Made by a program: the position numbers and the translations under genes. 64,000 nucleotides of DNA. It comes from 54-19 sp038210655 (GTDB taxonomy: Bacteria > Chloroflexota > Chloroflexia > Chloroheliales > Chloroheliaceae). Within the stretch, counting starts at the first letter, position 1; every line of letters begins with the position of its first letter. The DNA lies in assembly GCA_038210655.1 (NCBI GenBank), contig JBBQWM010000009.1, positions 84,438-148,437 of the forward strand. Direction: 5' to 3'. Positions 26,236-35,667 of the stretch are shown one piece after another. The notes under the pieces are model-generated. The model ran no database searches, was not told where the DNA came from, and saw only the letters and a list, made by a program, of their open reading frames with translations.

Positions 26236-27672
26236 CTAGCCGCCACTGGCCCCGGTGGACGCGCCCGGCACGGTCATGGAGGCCGGGTCAAGTAGTTTGT
26301 CGAGTTGTTCGCGGTCGAGACCGGCTTCCTCGTAAGCCACTTCGCGGACGGTGCGATTAGAGGCCAGGGCCTTTTTGACAATAGCGGCGGTTTTGTCGTA
26401 ACCGATCACGGGGGCCAGCGGAGTCGCCAGCAATAGACCCTGTTCGAGCATTTTCGGCCCTTGATCGGTCGCTACGATGCCGTCGATACATTGAGTGGCA
26501 AGGTTATGACAGGAGTTGGTCAAGAGCCGGATCGCCTCTAGCAGGTCGTAGGCGACCACCGGCAGCATTACGTTTAACTCGAAATTGCCGGACTGTCCCG
26601 CCAGCGTAATCGTCGTATCATAGCCGATCACCTGGGCCGCGACCATCGTGACCGACTCGGCGATAACCGGGTTGACCTTGCCGGGCATAATCGAGGAACC
26701 GGGTTGCACCGCCGGAACGGTAATCTCGCCGATCCCGGCACGGGGGCCGGATGTCATCCAGCGTAAATCGTTGGCGATCTTCATCAGACTGACCGCAATG
26801 GTCTTGAGCGCTCCACTGGCGTAAACTGCGCCGTCGATAGCGTTTTGGGATTGGAAATGGTTATCGCTCTCCCGGATGTCGAGGCCCAGCCAATTGCTCA
26901 ACTTTTCCAGAACGCGGGTCGCAAATTCGGGATGCATGTTAACCCCGGTCCCGACCGCCGTCCCGCCCAAAGCGACCTCGCTCAACTCCTTTGAGGCCGC
27001 GTCGAGACGGCTTTGCGCTCGTTCGATCTGCCCGGCGTAACCCAAAAATTCCTGACCTAGCCGGATTGGAGTAGCGTCCTGCAAGTGGGTACGCCCGGTC
27101 TTGATGATCGACCAGAATTCTTCGGACTTCCGGCGCAACGAGGCTTCCAGCACTCTGAGGGCCGGACGCAAATCCTTCTCGATGGCGGTCAAGGCGCTGA
27201 TATAAAGGCTGGTCGGGATCGTGTCGTTGGACGATTGGCCCATATTAATATGGTCGTTAGGGTGAATCGGCTTTTTGTCGCCCGGCTTGCCACCCAATAA
27301 TTGATTGGCGCGGCTGGCGAGAACCTCGTTGACGTTCATATTGGTAGAAGTGCCGGAGCCAGTCTGGAAAATATCTATCGGGAACTGATCGGCAAAGCCG
27401 CCCGCTTCGACCTCGCTGGCGGCCTGGCTGATCGCCTTGTAAAGCTTCTCATCAAGCATGCCCAGGTCAAAATTGACTTCCGCCGCCGCCCGCTTGACCA
27501 TCGCATGAGTACGAACAAAACGGGCGGGCATTGCCAACCCGCTGATCGGGAAATTATGGATCGCCCGCATCGTTTGTACGCCGTAAAAGGCTTCGACCGG
27601 CACGGGCAATTCTCCAATACTATCTTTTTCGAGTCGGGTAGCGCCCGATTGGGTTTTTTCAAGCTCGCTCAT
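26236..27672 (-). CDS. fumC: class II fumarate hydratase
   Basis: TCA-cycle enzyme interconverting fumarate and malate. The signature GSSIMPGKVNP is present, as are QTGSGTSTNMNVNEV and HPNDHINMGQSSNDT. The 478 residues match FumC. Aspartase belongs to the same superfamily, but QTGSGT and GQSSND favour fumarase. AAGGGAG precedes the ATG. It heads the probable operon running to 24361. Confidence 0.92.
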   Translation of the reverse strand: MSELEKTQSGATRLEKDSIGELPVPVEAFYGVQTMRAIHNFPISGLAMPARFVRTHAMVKRAAAEVNFDLGMLDEKLYKAISQAASEVEAGGFADQFPIDIFQTGSGTSTNMNVNEVLASRANQLLGGKPGDKKPIHPNDHINMGQSSNDTIPTSLYISALTAIEKDLRPALRVLEASLRRKSEEFWSIIKTGRTHLQDATPIRLGQEFLGYAGQIERAQSRLDAASKELSEVALGGTAVGTGVNMHPEFATRVLEKLSNWLGLDIRESDNHFQSQNAIDGAVYASGALKTIAVSLMKIANDLRWMTSGPRAGIGEITVPAVQPGSSIMPGKVNPVIAESVTMVAAQVIGYDTTITLAGQSGNFELNVMLPVVAYDLLEAIRLLTNSCHNLATQCIDGIVATDQGPKMLEQGLLLATPLAPVIGYDKTAAIVKKALASNRTVREVAYEEAGLDREQLDKLLDPASMTVPGASTGASGG

Positions 27673-27855
27673 AGGTAGGTAACTCCCTTCAATCTGCTTT
27701 GATCTTCGCTATTCAGTTTAAGTCCGTAAAAAAGCCGGAAACTGGCGCGTTTATTTCCAGGCTCATCATCCACTCTAGCATCACCGATTATAGCACTCGC
27801 GCTGTTTAGGCGCACGCCAAGCGAAGTCAGCATCTCAGTACTTATCTGTAGCTTT

Positions 27856-27864
27856 TGGTATAAT
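27856..27864 (+). promoter_or_regulatory. extended -10 promoter element
   Basis: TGGTATAAT (TGn plus a consensus TATAAT) lies 73 bp upstream of the SgcJ-like gene in the divergent spacer with fumC. No good -35 is seen, which fits an extended -10 promoter. Confidence 0.5.
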
Positions 27865-27936
27865 ATCGTTAAAAGCGCTTGTTGTTGGACGATTAGTTTT
27901 CTAAGCTGACCAGCGATTAGATTAAGGAGGGTAAAA

Positions 27937-28413
27937 ATGAATATAGAAACATCATCCGAACAAGGTTCGCAGTCTGCTACGGCAGATAACATCCGCGAAT
28001 TATATCAGATGATCCTGAATAGCTGGAACGAGCGTAACGCTCAGGCGATGGCCTCATTTTTTGTCGAGGCTGGCAATATCGTTGGCTTTGACGGCAGTGC
28101 GATCAACGGGCGGGCCGAAATCGAGACCCACCTCAGTCAGATTTTCCGAGATCACCCGACCGCCGCTTACGTGGGGAAAGTCCGAGAAGTACGTTTCTTG
28201 ACCTTAGATGTCGCGCTTCTTCGGGCGGTCGTGGGCATGGTTCCGCCCGGCCAATCCGACATTAGCCCAAACGTCAACGCTATTCAGACCCTGGTCGTCT
28301 CAAGTCAGGCCGGGCAGTGGCGCGTTGAAATTTTCCAGAGTACTCCTGCCGCTTTTCACGGTCGGCCCGAACTCAGTCAGGCCCTTACTGATGAGTTGCG
28401 GCAGTTGTTATGA
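27937..28413 (+). CDS. SgcJ/EcaC-type NTF2-like protein
   Basis: A 158-residue protein with the SnoaL/NTF2-like cone fold: IRELYQMILNSWNERNAQAMASFFVEAGNIVGFDGS is the usual start of SgcJ/EcaC proteins, and INGRAEIETHLSQIF with WRVEIFQSTPAAFHGRPE completes it. Activity is unknown; members are often listed as oxidoreductases without proof. AGGAGGG lies upstream of ATG. It is 19 bp before the purN-like gene and probably co-transcribed. Confidence 0.8.
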   Translation: MNIETSSEQGSQSATADNIRELYQMILNSWNERNAQAMASFFVEAGNIVGFDGSAINGRAEIETHLSQIFRDHPTAAYVGKVREVRFLTLDVALLRAVVGMVPPGQSDISPNVNAIQTLVVSSQAGQWRVEIFQSTPAAFHGRPELSQALTDELRQLL

Positions 28414-28432
28414 AGCTTTTGTAAAGGGGAGA

Positions 28433-29104
28433 ATGGAACACAAAAAACTAAAACTGGCCGTGATGATCGGCGGAGGCGGACGGCTTCCGGCGATTTACGA
28501 TGGGACACGCCAACCCGGTTCGCTTGCTCAGATTGTCCTGGTTATCAGCCACAAAAAAGCCTCGCCCGGTCTGGATTGGGCCAGAACGCAAGGACTGCAC
28601 GCACGCTCCTGGCGCTGGTCGGAATGGAAGGCAGTAGGCCGGGAGCGGGCCGAATACGATGCAGCCCTGGCGACGCTTCTGGAAGAAACCGGGATCGATC
28701 TGGTGGTGCTGGCTGGTTGGGGTTTGCTTTTGGGGGCGGCTTTTGTCGCTAAATTCGCCGGACGTATCATCAACGTTCACCCGGCCCTCCTGACCGAAAC
28801 TTTCGAGAGCGAAGTCAGGCTTTCGGATGGCCGCTTGATCCCGGTCTTTCGCGGCAACCACGCTATCGAGGAAGTTTTGGCGGCGGGCCTTGATACCACT
28901 GGCTGTACTGTCCACTATGTCACCGACTTGATGGATGCCGGGCCGCTTTTGCTTCAGCGCGAAGTTCCAATCTTGCCGGGCGACACCCCGGATACGCTCG
29001 GCAATCGTATCCACGCCGCCGAAGATGCGCTACTACCCCAGGCTATCGAAATCGCCTGCCGCCAGATTTTAGATTGCGCTCCACCCGGCAATGACTTACA
29101 ATGA
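28433..29104 (+). CDS. purN: phosphoribosylglycinamide formyltransferase-like
   Basis: A 223-residue formyltransferase of the purine pathway (GAR to formyl-GAR with 10-formyl-THF). IINVHPALL carries the Asn and His of the active site, and TDLMDAGPLLLQREV carries the Asp. The N-terminus is VMIGGGGRLPAIYDG instead of the usual SGxGSN phosphate loop, so the family member is divergent. ATG at 28433 has AAAGGGGAG close upstream. It starts the cluster with purD, purF and purM. Confidence 0.85.
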   Translation: MEHKKLKLAVMIGGGGRLPAIYDGTRQPGSLAQIVLVISHKKASPGLDWARTQGLHARSWRWSEWKAVGRERAEYDAALATLLEETGIDLVVLAGWGLLLGAAFVAKFAGRIINVHPALLTETFESEVRLSDGRLIPVFRGNHAIEEVLAAGLDTTGCTVHYVTDLMDAGPLLLQREVPILPGDTPDTLGNRIHAAEDALLPQAIEIACRQILDCAPPGNDLQ

Positions 29105-29154
29105 TTGAGAGAATCCGATCAGATTGTTGAAAAACGCTTTAAGGAGGGACAATA

Positions 29155-29616
29155 ATGAGTCCACGAGCTGATATTCTTATTCAGGACATTAATGAACGCC
29201 CTATTGCAATCGTAGAAATAAAAAACTGGTCAAATCTTGTCCCTGAGGGTATAACCAATATATATGAACAATTTAAAGAGTACAATTCAAACCTCACGCC
29301 GACTGTTCCCTATTTATTATTAGTATCACCTAAAAAAGGCTTTTTGTGGAAGCAACCGTTAACTGACCCTAAACCAACCCTTGAATTTCCAATGGATCAA
29401 GTAATAGCGCGTTATTTGGCTGATCCCATTGCCAGAGAGCATCTTAGAGAGAGCGAGTTAGTGCTTATAATACTCGAATGGCTAACCGACCTGGCCTGGT
29501 TGTTAGGAGAGCAGGCCGACGAACCCGAAAAATCACTTAACGCTGAGGGTTTTCTCGCTGCGATTCGAGAAGCTTCCGTTCTTCCAGAGGTTCCACTTTA
29601 TGCTTACGTACATTGA
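29155..29616 (+). CDS. nuclease-like protein preceding a PIN gene
   Basis: A 153-residue protein of an AT-richer patch. The N-terminus SPRADILIQDINERPIAIVEIK has the D-...-E-x-K spacing of a PD-(D/E)xK nuclease core, and a hydrophobic VPYLLLVSPKK follows. Its stop overlaps the PIN gene start by 17 bp, an arrangement typical of coupled toxin/antitoxin or nuclease pairs. I recall similar two-gene pairs in Chloroflexota but cannot check. Whether it is an antitoxin or a nuclease is open. Confidence 0.6.
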   Translation: MSPRADILIQDINERPIAIVEIKNWSNLVPEGITNIYEQFKEYNSNLTPTVPYLLLVSPKKGFLWKQPLTDPKPTLEFPMDQVIARYLADPIAREHLRESELVLIILEWLTDLAWLLGEQADEPEKSLNAEGFLAAIREASVLPEVPLYAYVH

Positions 29617-30213
29617 GTCTAACTTTGTTTTGGAAGTAGTTCTCGATCAAGAAGAGGCCAACGCTGCAAATGCTATTTTGAGTCTGGCAGAGAGTGGTAA
29701 GATTACGTTGGCTGTGCCGGTCTTTGCCTTATTTGAACCCTCCTGGACGCTTTCTCACCGTGAGAAAGAGCGTATAACTTTGTACAGATCATTAGAGCAG
29801 CAATTCAGCCAACTGCGCCGCTCTGGGTTACATCAAAATCTTGCCATCGTTCTTAAAGATGTTATATCTGAAATGCGAGAGATTGAGAATAAGGAAATGA
29901 GTGCCTTTGATGCAAATCTCAAGCGGATATTCTTAGCAGGTAATATTCTAGCAACTGATAAAGCTATTTTGAACAGGCCATCGAGTATCAAAAGCGTTAT
30001 AAGCTTTCTTTACAAGATGGAGTTATTTTGGGTGCGGTAGTAAATGATCTTCGCAGGCACGACCCCCAGGAACCCAAATGCTTTATAAGCACCAATAGCA
30101 AAGATTTTGGTGATCCCGACATAAAAGCCGAGCTTGCTGCTTTTAACTGCCGTTATATAGCGAAATTCAATGACGGCCTGAATTTTATCCAAAATAGCTT
30201 TAGCCAACCCTGA
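29600..30213 (+). pseudogene. PIN-domain toxin gene broken by a 1-nt frameshift
   Basis: The first frame (29600-30040) encodes a PIN start (LTYIESNFVLEVVL, first acidic residue present) and runs well to TDKAI, then becomes unrelated. The expected PIN end (FEQAIEYQKRYKLSLQDGV, STNSKDFGDPDI, IAKFNDGLNFI) is in another frame to 30213. Five T instead of four at 29967-29970 would join them. So either a base was lost in a T-run (pseudogene or phase variation) or the assembly has an error. Confidence 0.75.
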
Positions 30214-30232
30214 TGTGGGAAAACCAGAGGAA

Positions 30233-31537
30233 ATGAAAAAAGAGATTTTGATTATTGGCGGTGGTGGCCGCGAACACGCCCTGGGCTGGGCGATTAGCCG
30301 GTCGGCGGAGGCTGGAAAGCTGGTGTTTGCGCCGGGAAACGCCGGGACTGCCCGGTTGCCCCAGGCCCAGAATGTGCCAATTGGGGCCGAGGATGTTAAC
30401 GAATTGGTGCGGTTGGCCCAGGCGCGACAGCCCGGACTGGTCGTGATCGGGCCGGAAGTGCCGTTGGCGGAAGGGTTAGCCGACCGTTTGCGGGCGGAAG
30501 GCCAACTGGTTTTTGGGCCGGGCGCGGAAGGCGCAAGGCTGGAAGCCAGCAAAATTTGGGCTAAAAGCTTTATGCAACGCCACGCGATCCCGACGGCAGC
30601 CCTGGCAATTTTTGAAGCGGTCGAACCGGCCCTGACCTATCTCGAACAGCAGGCCGGGCCGTTCGTCGTCAAAGCCGATGGACTGGCGGCAGGTAAAGGC
30701 GTGTTGGTCACAACCGACCGGGCTGAAGCCGGACGCTTTATTCAGGAGGCATTGAGCGGCAACTTGTTCGGCGCGGCGGGCAGTCGGATTTTGATCGAAG
30801 AATTTATGGAGGGGGTTGAGGTTTCGGCCCTCGCTTTATGTGATACAGTTTCGCAAACGATTATCCCACTTGAACCGGCCTGCGATTATAAACGAGCCTA
30901 TGATAACGACGCTGGCCCGAATACCGGCGGGATGGGGGTCTACTCCCCACCTAGTTTTATGACTTCGGCCCTGCGTCAGCAGGTCTATGACCGCATTTTG
31001 CAACCGACCCTCAACGGGCTTATCACCGAAAACATCGACTATCGTGGTATCATTTATGCCGGGCTAATGCTTACGGCACAAGGGCCAAAGGTGGTCGAGT
31101 ACAATTGTCGCTTTGGCGACCCCGAAACCCAATCGCTAATGCCCCGCCTGGATTCTGACGTACTCGAATTGTTGGAACTCACCGCCGCCGGTCGGTTGGC
31201 GACTGCTCCGGTTTTGCGCTGGAAACCAGGGGCAAGCGTTGGAGTGGTGTTGGCTGCCGAGGGGTATCCTGGCCCGTATGCCAGAGGTTTGGTGACTTAC
31301 GGTTGGGATGCTTTCGATAATTCGGCTGACCTCTTTTTGTTTCATGCCGGGACAAGCCTGGACCAGGCAGGGTGGGTTGTGAGTGCCGGAGGGCGGGTTT
31401 TTAATTTGGTAGGGTTAGGGCCGGATATAGCCGCCGCCCGTCAGCGGGTGTATAATGCTTTGAGGGAGAACCGAATCGGCTTTGACAAAATGCGCTATCG
31501 TAGCGATATTGCGGTCAGAGAGGTAAGTAAGGGATGA
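30233..31537 (+). CDS. purD: phosphoribosylamine-glycine ligase
   Basis: ATP-grasp ligase of purine synthesis (PRA plus glycine to GAR). The N-terminal ILIIGGGGREHALGW and central FVVKADGLAAGKGVLV and DAGPNTGGMGVYSPP and the NCRFGDPETQ motif are diagnostic. Start is ATG at 30233 (AGAGGAA close by) or GTG at 30215, which lies one base after the PIN pseudogene stop. The rest matches the usual length. Confidence 0.96.
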   Translation: MKKEILIIGGGGREHALGWAISRSAEAGKLVFAPGNAGTARLPQAQNVPIGAEDVNELVRLAQARQPGLVVIGPEVPLAEGLADRLRAEGQLVFGPGAEGARLEASKIWAKSFMQRHAIPTAALAIFEAVEPALTYLEQQAGPFVVKADGLAAGKGVLVTTDRAEAGRFIQEALSGNLFGAAGSRILIEEFMEGVEVSALALCDTVSQTIIPLEPACDYKRAYDNDAGPNTGGMGVYSPPSFMTSALRQQVYDRILQPTLNGLITENIDYRGIIYAGLMLTAQGPKVVEYNCRFGDPETQSLMPRLDSDVLELLELTAAGRLATAPVLRWKPGASVGVVLAAEGYPGPYARGLVTYGWDAFDNSADLFLFHAGTSLDQAGWVVSAGGRVFNLVGLGPDIAAARQRVYNALRENRIGFDKMRYRSDIAVREVSKG

Positions 31538-31650
31538 GGGATGAGGGATGAATAGGATTTACGATTCACGATTATAGGAGCAGATTTGTAGTTGCAAATT
31601 TTGCATTCTGCATTCTGACTTCTGCATTTTTCATCCCTCATCCTTCATCC
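31534..31650. repeat. 7-nt repeats between purD and purF
   Basis: GATGAGG units (31534-31552), then a TTCTGCA-type block (about 31597-31624) and CATCCCT/CATCCTT units (31627-31650). The first and last blocks are inverted copies of each other, so the segment can fold. The purD stop lies within the first block. Confidence 0.75.
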
Positions 31651-31668
31651 TTATTAAATTATTAGGAG

Positions 31669-33126
31669 ATGCGGAGTATTTTGAGCCAGTTTAATAGCGG
31701 GGAGGATAAACCCCAGGACGAGTGTGGCGTTTTTGGGGTTATCAGCGAACGGCGGCAGGTGGCCCGACTGATCCATTTTGGGCTGTTCGCCCTTCAGCAT
31801 CGCGGGCAGGAAAGTGCCGGGATGGCTGTGTGGGATGGGGCCGATTTGAATGTCCGGCGTGGGATGGGATTAGTCTCGGACGTGTTTGACGAGCGCAACC
31901 TGGACGGCCTGAAAGGGTATCGAGGGGTCGGTCACGCCCGTTACAGCACGACCGGCAGCAGTTTGCTGGCTAATGCCGGGCCGTTTGAGGCTGAGACTGC
32001 TCTTGGCTTTCTGGTGGTAGCCCACAATGGCAACGTCGTAAATGCGGGCGAATTGCGGGTGGAGCTAAGTAGCCAGGGCGTGCGCTTGAACGGCACCACC
32101 GATAGCGAGATTATCACCCAGGTCTTGGCCCGTGCGCCGGGCGCGACCTGGGTCGAGAAATTACGCAATGGAGCCAGCCGTCTGCGCGGTGCTTTCAGCC
32201 TGACGATTCTGACCTCGGAGCGGTTGTATGCCCTGCGCGACCCTTTTGGTATCCGGCCCCTTTGTTTGGGTCAACTTATTGACGGGGACGGTTGGGTGGT
32301 TGCCAGCGAGACTTGCGCCCTCGATACGGTCGGAGCGGCTTACGAACGCGAGGTAGAACCGGGCGAGATTGTAGCGATAGACCTTAACGGCTTTGAGACG
32401 GTCGGTCGGTTGGAACGCTGGGAGGCTTCCGGCTATCAAAGCGCTCTGTGTTCCGCCGAGCTTTTCTATATCGCTCGACCTGATAGTCTGATCGCCGGGC
32501 AGTCGGTCTATTTGATCCGTGAGAATCTGGGTCGCTTTTTGGCAAAAGAACATCCTGTCGAGGCCGATCTGGTGATCGGTGTACCCGATAGCGGAATACC
32601 CGCCGCGACCGGGTTTGCCCAGCAAAGCGGTCTGCCTTACCGGGAAGGTATAATCAAAAACCGCTATATCGGGCGTACTTTTATTCAACCCGATCAGCAG
32701 ATGCGCCGCCAGAGTATTCAGATCAAACTCAATCCCTTGCGCCCGATGCTCGAAGGTAAGCGAGTGGTGGTAGTGGACGACTCGATTGTGCGCGGCAATA
32801 CCACCAAAGGGATCGTCCGAATGTTGCGGACGGTCGGTGGGGCCAAAGAGGTTCATCTTCGGATCAGTTCGCCGCTGATCCAGCATCCCTGCGTGTTGGG
32901 CGTGGATACCGGCACTTATGAAGAATTGATCGCCCACCGGATGACGGTTGAGCAAATCCGTGAATATGTCGATGCCGACTCGCTTGGCTTTTTGTCGGTC
33001 GATACCTTCGAGGCAGGCACTGGGTTGCCGCCCAATCATATCTGTCTAGCCTGCTTTAACGGGCGCTACCCAGTCGATTTCAAGTACCAACCGGGGGGAG
33101 CGAAACTCGCGCTCGAACACTCCTAA
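31669..33126 (+). CDS. purF: amidophosphoribosyltransferase
   Basis: First committed enzyme of purine synthesis (PRPP plus Gln to PRA). The N-terminal glutaminase nucleophile Cys is in DECGVFGV, followed by GLFALQHRGQESAG. The PRPP-binding loop is VVVVDDSIVRGNTTKG, and C-terminal Cys residues lie in HICLACFNG. A short propeptide precedes the Cys. The start is unclear: ATG at 31669 has AGGAG touching it, while TTG at 31681 has GCGGAG four bases upstream. Confidence 0.96.
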   Translation: MRSILSQFNSGEDKPQDECGVFGVISERRQVARLIHFGLFALQHRGQESAGMAVWDGADLNVRRGMGLVSDVFDERNLDGLKGYRGVGHARYSTTGSSLLANAGPFEAETALGFLVVAHNGNVVNAGELRVELSSQGVRLNGTTDSEIITQVLARAPGATWVEKLRNGASRLRGAFSLTILTSERLYALRDPFGIRPLCLGQLIDGDGWVVASETCALDTVGAAYEREVEPGEIVAIDLNGFETVGRLERWEASGYQSALCSAELFYIARPDSLIAGQSVYLIRENLGRFLAKEHPVEADLVIGVPDSGIPAATGFAQQSGLPYREGIIKNRYIGRTFIQPDQQMRRQSIQIKLNPLRPMLEGKRVVVVDDSIVRGNTTKGIVRMLRTVGGAKEVHLRISSPLIQHPCVLGVDTGTYEELIAHRMTVEQIREYVDADSLGFLSVDTFEAGTGLPPNHICLACFNGRYPVDFKYQPGGAKLALEHS

Positions 33127-33160
33127 GAACCGCCGAAGTGTGTGAAAAGAGGAAGTTGTC

Positions 33161-33769
33161 ATGACTACCACCACTACTGCAAATGATGTTGTGCCGATAG
33201 TGGCTCCCGCCGACCATATTCCTGGCCCGGCGCAAGGTCAGTGGACCTATGCCGACTATGCCAAAATACCTGACGACGACCACCGTTACGAGATTATTGA
33301 CGGAGTGCTTTATATGCCACCTTCTCCTGGATCAGCACATCAAGGTTCCAATGGGCGGTTTTTTTATTATTTATTTCCTCATGTAGAGCTTAAAGGATTA
33401 GGGCGGGTTTTCACGGCTCCGTTTGATGTAGAACTCGCTCCTAACAAAGTAGTCCAGCCTGATGTGATCGTCGTTCTTAACTCCAATCTAAGTATTCTCA
33501 CACCGTCGCGGATCATCGGTTCACCCGATTTGGTGGTTGAGATCGCGTCGCCCGGTACGGCTACTTATGATCGTAATACCAAGCTGACCGCCTATGCCAG
33601 TGCCTCCATCCCGGAATACTGGATTGCCGACCCCGCCGCCCGCACCATCGAAGTGCTAACCCTCGATCAAGGGGCGTATCGAATCATAGGTGTATTTCAG
33701 GGGCAGGCCCTTTTACCCTCTCAGGTTGTGACAGGTTTGACGGTGCATGTCGATCAATTTTTTGCTTAA
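33161..33769 (+). CDS. Uma2 family endonuclease-like protein
   Basis: A 202-residue Uma2 (DUF820) protein of the restriction-endonuclease fold. HRYEIIDGVLYMPPSPGSAHQ, VQPDVIVV, PDLVVEIASPGT and PEYWIADPAART are the family marks, including the acidic residues of the presumed nuclease site. AGAGGAAG is upstream of ATG. Uma2 genes are often multicopy and of unknown function. It lies between purF and purM, 28 bp before a second Uma2 gene. Confidence 0.85.
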   Translation: MTTTTTANDVVPIVAPADHIPGPAQGQWTYADYAKIPDDDHRYEIIDGVLYMPPSPGSAHQGSNGRFFYYLFPHVELKGLGRVFTAPFDVELAPNKVVQPDVIVVLNSNLSILTPSRIIGSPDLVVEIASPGTATYDRNTKLTAYASASIPEYWIADPAARTIEVLTLDQGAYRIIGVFQGQALLPSQVVTGLTVHVDQFFA

Positions 33770-33796
33770 CCTCTTTAGAAGGCCGGAGCGTGCAGT

Positions 33797-34303
33797 ATGA
33801 GTATTGACCTAATAGAAGCGGGTTTGGAAGAGCTACTTGAGGAGGAATCGAAAAAGATGGCGAGCGGGTTGCATAGCGCCATTAGTATGAGGGTTGGTCG
33901 GCGTTTAGCGGCTTATGTCGATGATCGTAAACTAGGTTATGTGCTGGACTCGTCGGCGACCTATGACTTTAACGATGGGTTACGTAAACGCCAGCCCGCT
34001 GTTTCTTTTATAAATTCCGAAAAGCTGCCCGTGCTATTAGACCAGGAGCTAACCGTTGCCCCTGATTTGGTGGTCGAAGTCGTCTCCAAGAATGACAGCG
34101 TGTACGAGGTAGCCCAAAAGGTAGATCAGTACCAGAAAGCCGGGGTCAGGCTAATTTGGATCGTCAATCCGGCAGCCCAAACTGCCGAGGTTTACCGTCT
34201 TGCTACCGGGCTTAAAGTACAAGGGCTAATCGGTGAGGATGAATTGGACGGTGAAGATGTGTTGCCGGGCTTTAGACTGACGGTAAAAACATTATTTGAA
34301 TAA
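33797..34303 (+). CDS. Uma2 family protein, shortened N-terminus
   Basis: A 168-residue second Uma2 protein. The core VAPDLVVEVVSKNDS and KVDQYQKAGVRLIWIVNP is intact, but the N-terminal [HR]YE[LI]I-D-G segment seen in the neighbouring copy is missing and replaced by an acidic helix (LEELLEEESKKMA). The two copies are distinct in sequence, so this is not a recent duplication. GGAGC lies upstream of the ATG. Confidence 0.82.
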   Translation: MSIDLIEAGLEELLEEESKKMASGLHSAISMRVGRRLAAYVDDRKLGYVLDSSATYDFNDGLRKRQPAVSFINSEKLPVLLDQELTVAPDLVVEVVSKNDSVYEVAQKVDQYQKAGVRLIWIVNPAAQTAEVYRLATGLKVQGLIGEDELDGEDVLPGFRLTVKTLFE

Positions 34304-34324
34304 GGCACTAGAGCAAAGGAACTA

Positions 34325-35329
34325 ATGGGCGAGAAAGCCACTTATAAATCAGCCGGGGTAGACGTAGAAGTCGGGGATGATGCCAGCCGTCGGGCGGCGG
34401 AATTGGCCCGTACCACCTATCGACCCGAAGTATTCGAGCAAGCCGGGGTGGCCCTTTTTGATGGACGCTTTCGCAACTACCGGGAACCGCTTTTGTTGGG
34501 TGGGAGCGATGGGGTTGGAACCAAGCTGAAGGTCGCCTTTGAAGCTGGGCGGCACAACACAGTCGGGATAGATTTAGTGGCGATGTGTGTCAACGACATT
34601 GCCCGGCGGGGTGGGGAGCCTCTGGTCTTTTTGCCCTATTTTGCTACCTCGAAGCTCGACCCGAATGTTGCCGAACAGGTTGCCGCCGGGGTTGCCGAGG
34701 GTTGCCGACAGGCCAATTGTAGCATCATCGGCGGGGAGACGGCGGAACTACCGGGCTTTTATACCGAAGGCGAATATGATTTAGCTGGGGCCGCTTTTGG
34801 GGTGGTTGAAAAAAGCCGGGTGGTGACGGGCGAAGCGATCCGGGCGGGCGACGTGGTGCTGGGGCTGGCTTCGAGCGGGTTGCATTCCAACGGCTACTCG
34901 CTGGCCCGCAAAATCTTGCTGGCTGAATTTCCCCTGGAAGCGCATATCGCTCGACTTGGTAGCACCCTCGAAGAAGCTTTGCTGACCCCGACCCGTATTT
35001 ATGTCAGATCGGTTTTGGCGGCGGTAACTGCCGAAGCACCCTTACACGGGTTGGCCCATATCACCGGGGGTGGCTTTCGTAAGCTGGCAAAGATTGTGCC
35101 TGCCGGATTGGAAGCCGAAATCGACTTTACAGCCTGGCCTCGCCCCGACATCTTCGGCTTAATCCAGGCTACCGGTGAGGTCGCCGAGGATGAAATGCGT
35201 CAGACTTTTAACCTGGGGATCGGCTTTGCCGCCGTCGTTCCAGCCTCGGAAGCAGACGCGATTAAACAACTATTCGAGCAAGCCGGGGAAACGGTCTATC
35301 AGATCGGGCAGATTAGGGAGCATAAGTAG
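34325..35329 (+). CDS. purM: phosphoribosylformylglycinamidine cyclo-ligase
   Basis: AIR synthetase of purine synthesis. The N-terminal Y-K-S-A-G-V-D, GGSDGVGTKLKVA, DLVAMCVNDI, IGGETAELPGFY and HITGGGF motifs are standard, and the 334 residues fit. AAAGGAAC lies before the ATG. Its TAG overlaps the GTG of the following zinc-ribbon gene by one base. Confidence 0.96.
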   Translation: MGEKATYKSAGVDVEVGDDASRRAAELARTTYRPEVFEQAGVALFDGRFRNYREPLLLGGSDGVGTKLKVAFEAGRHNTVGIDLVAMCVNDIARRGGEPLVFLPYFATSKLDPNVAEQVAAGVAEGCRQANCSIIGGETAELPGFYTEGEYDLAGAAFGVVEKSRVVTGEAIRAGDVVLGLASSGLHSNGYSLARKILLAEFPLEAHIARLGSTLEEALLTPTRIYVRSVLAAVTAEAPLHGLAHITGGGFRKLAKIVPAGLEAEIDFTAWPRPDIFGLIQATGEVAEDEMRQTFNLGIGFAAVVPASEADAIKQLFEQAGETVYQIGQIREHK

Positions 35330-35667
35330 TGCCGTTTTACGAATATCGTTGTGAAGATTGTGGGCAGAAGAATAGCCTGTTCAAGTCGAGCATTCGGGAG
35401 GCAGAAACGGCCCAGGTCACGCTGTGTTGCGAACGGTGTGGAAGTGCCGAGTTGCGGCGGCTATTGTCGCGCTTTGGGGTTGGTCGGGCCACTCGTAGTG
35501 AAGGCGAAGAGCTATACCAATTCGACCGCATGACTGCCGGACTATCTGCCGACGAACCGCAGCAGTTGTCGCGCTGGGCGCACACTTTGAGTGATAACCC
35601 AGCCGAAGAAGCGCCAAAGCCGGAAAGTATTACTAACGATCCAAACGGCTCAACGCCCGTTGATTGA
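35329..35667 (+). CDS. FmdB-type zinc-ribbon protein
   Basis: A 112-residue protein. The N-terminus MPFYEYRCEDCGQ and the second pair CCERCGS form a CxxC...CxxC zinc ribbon of the FmdB family, often called a putative regulatory protein. The remainder is acidic and probably disordered. The GTG start shares a base with the purM stop, so translation is coupled. Its last 18 bp overlap the convergent UPF0104 gene. Confidence 0.82.
   Translation: MPFYEYRCEDCGQKNSLFKSSIREAETAQVTLCCERCGSAELRRLLSRFGVGRATRSEGEELYQFDRMTAGLSADEPQQLSRWAHTLSDNPAEEAPKPESITNDPNGSTPVD

Noticed and set aside
33161..34303. Two Uma2 genes as a recent tandem duplication
   Set aside because: The proteins differ over most of their length and the second lacks the N-terminal motif, so they are old paralogues.
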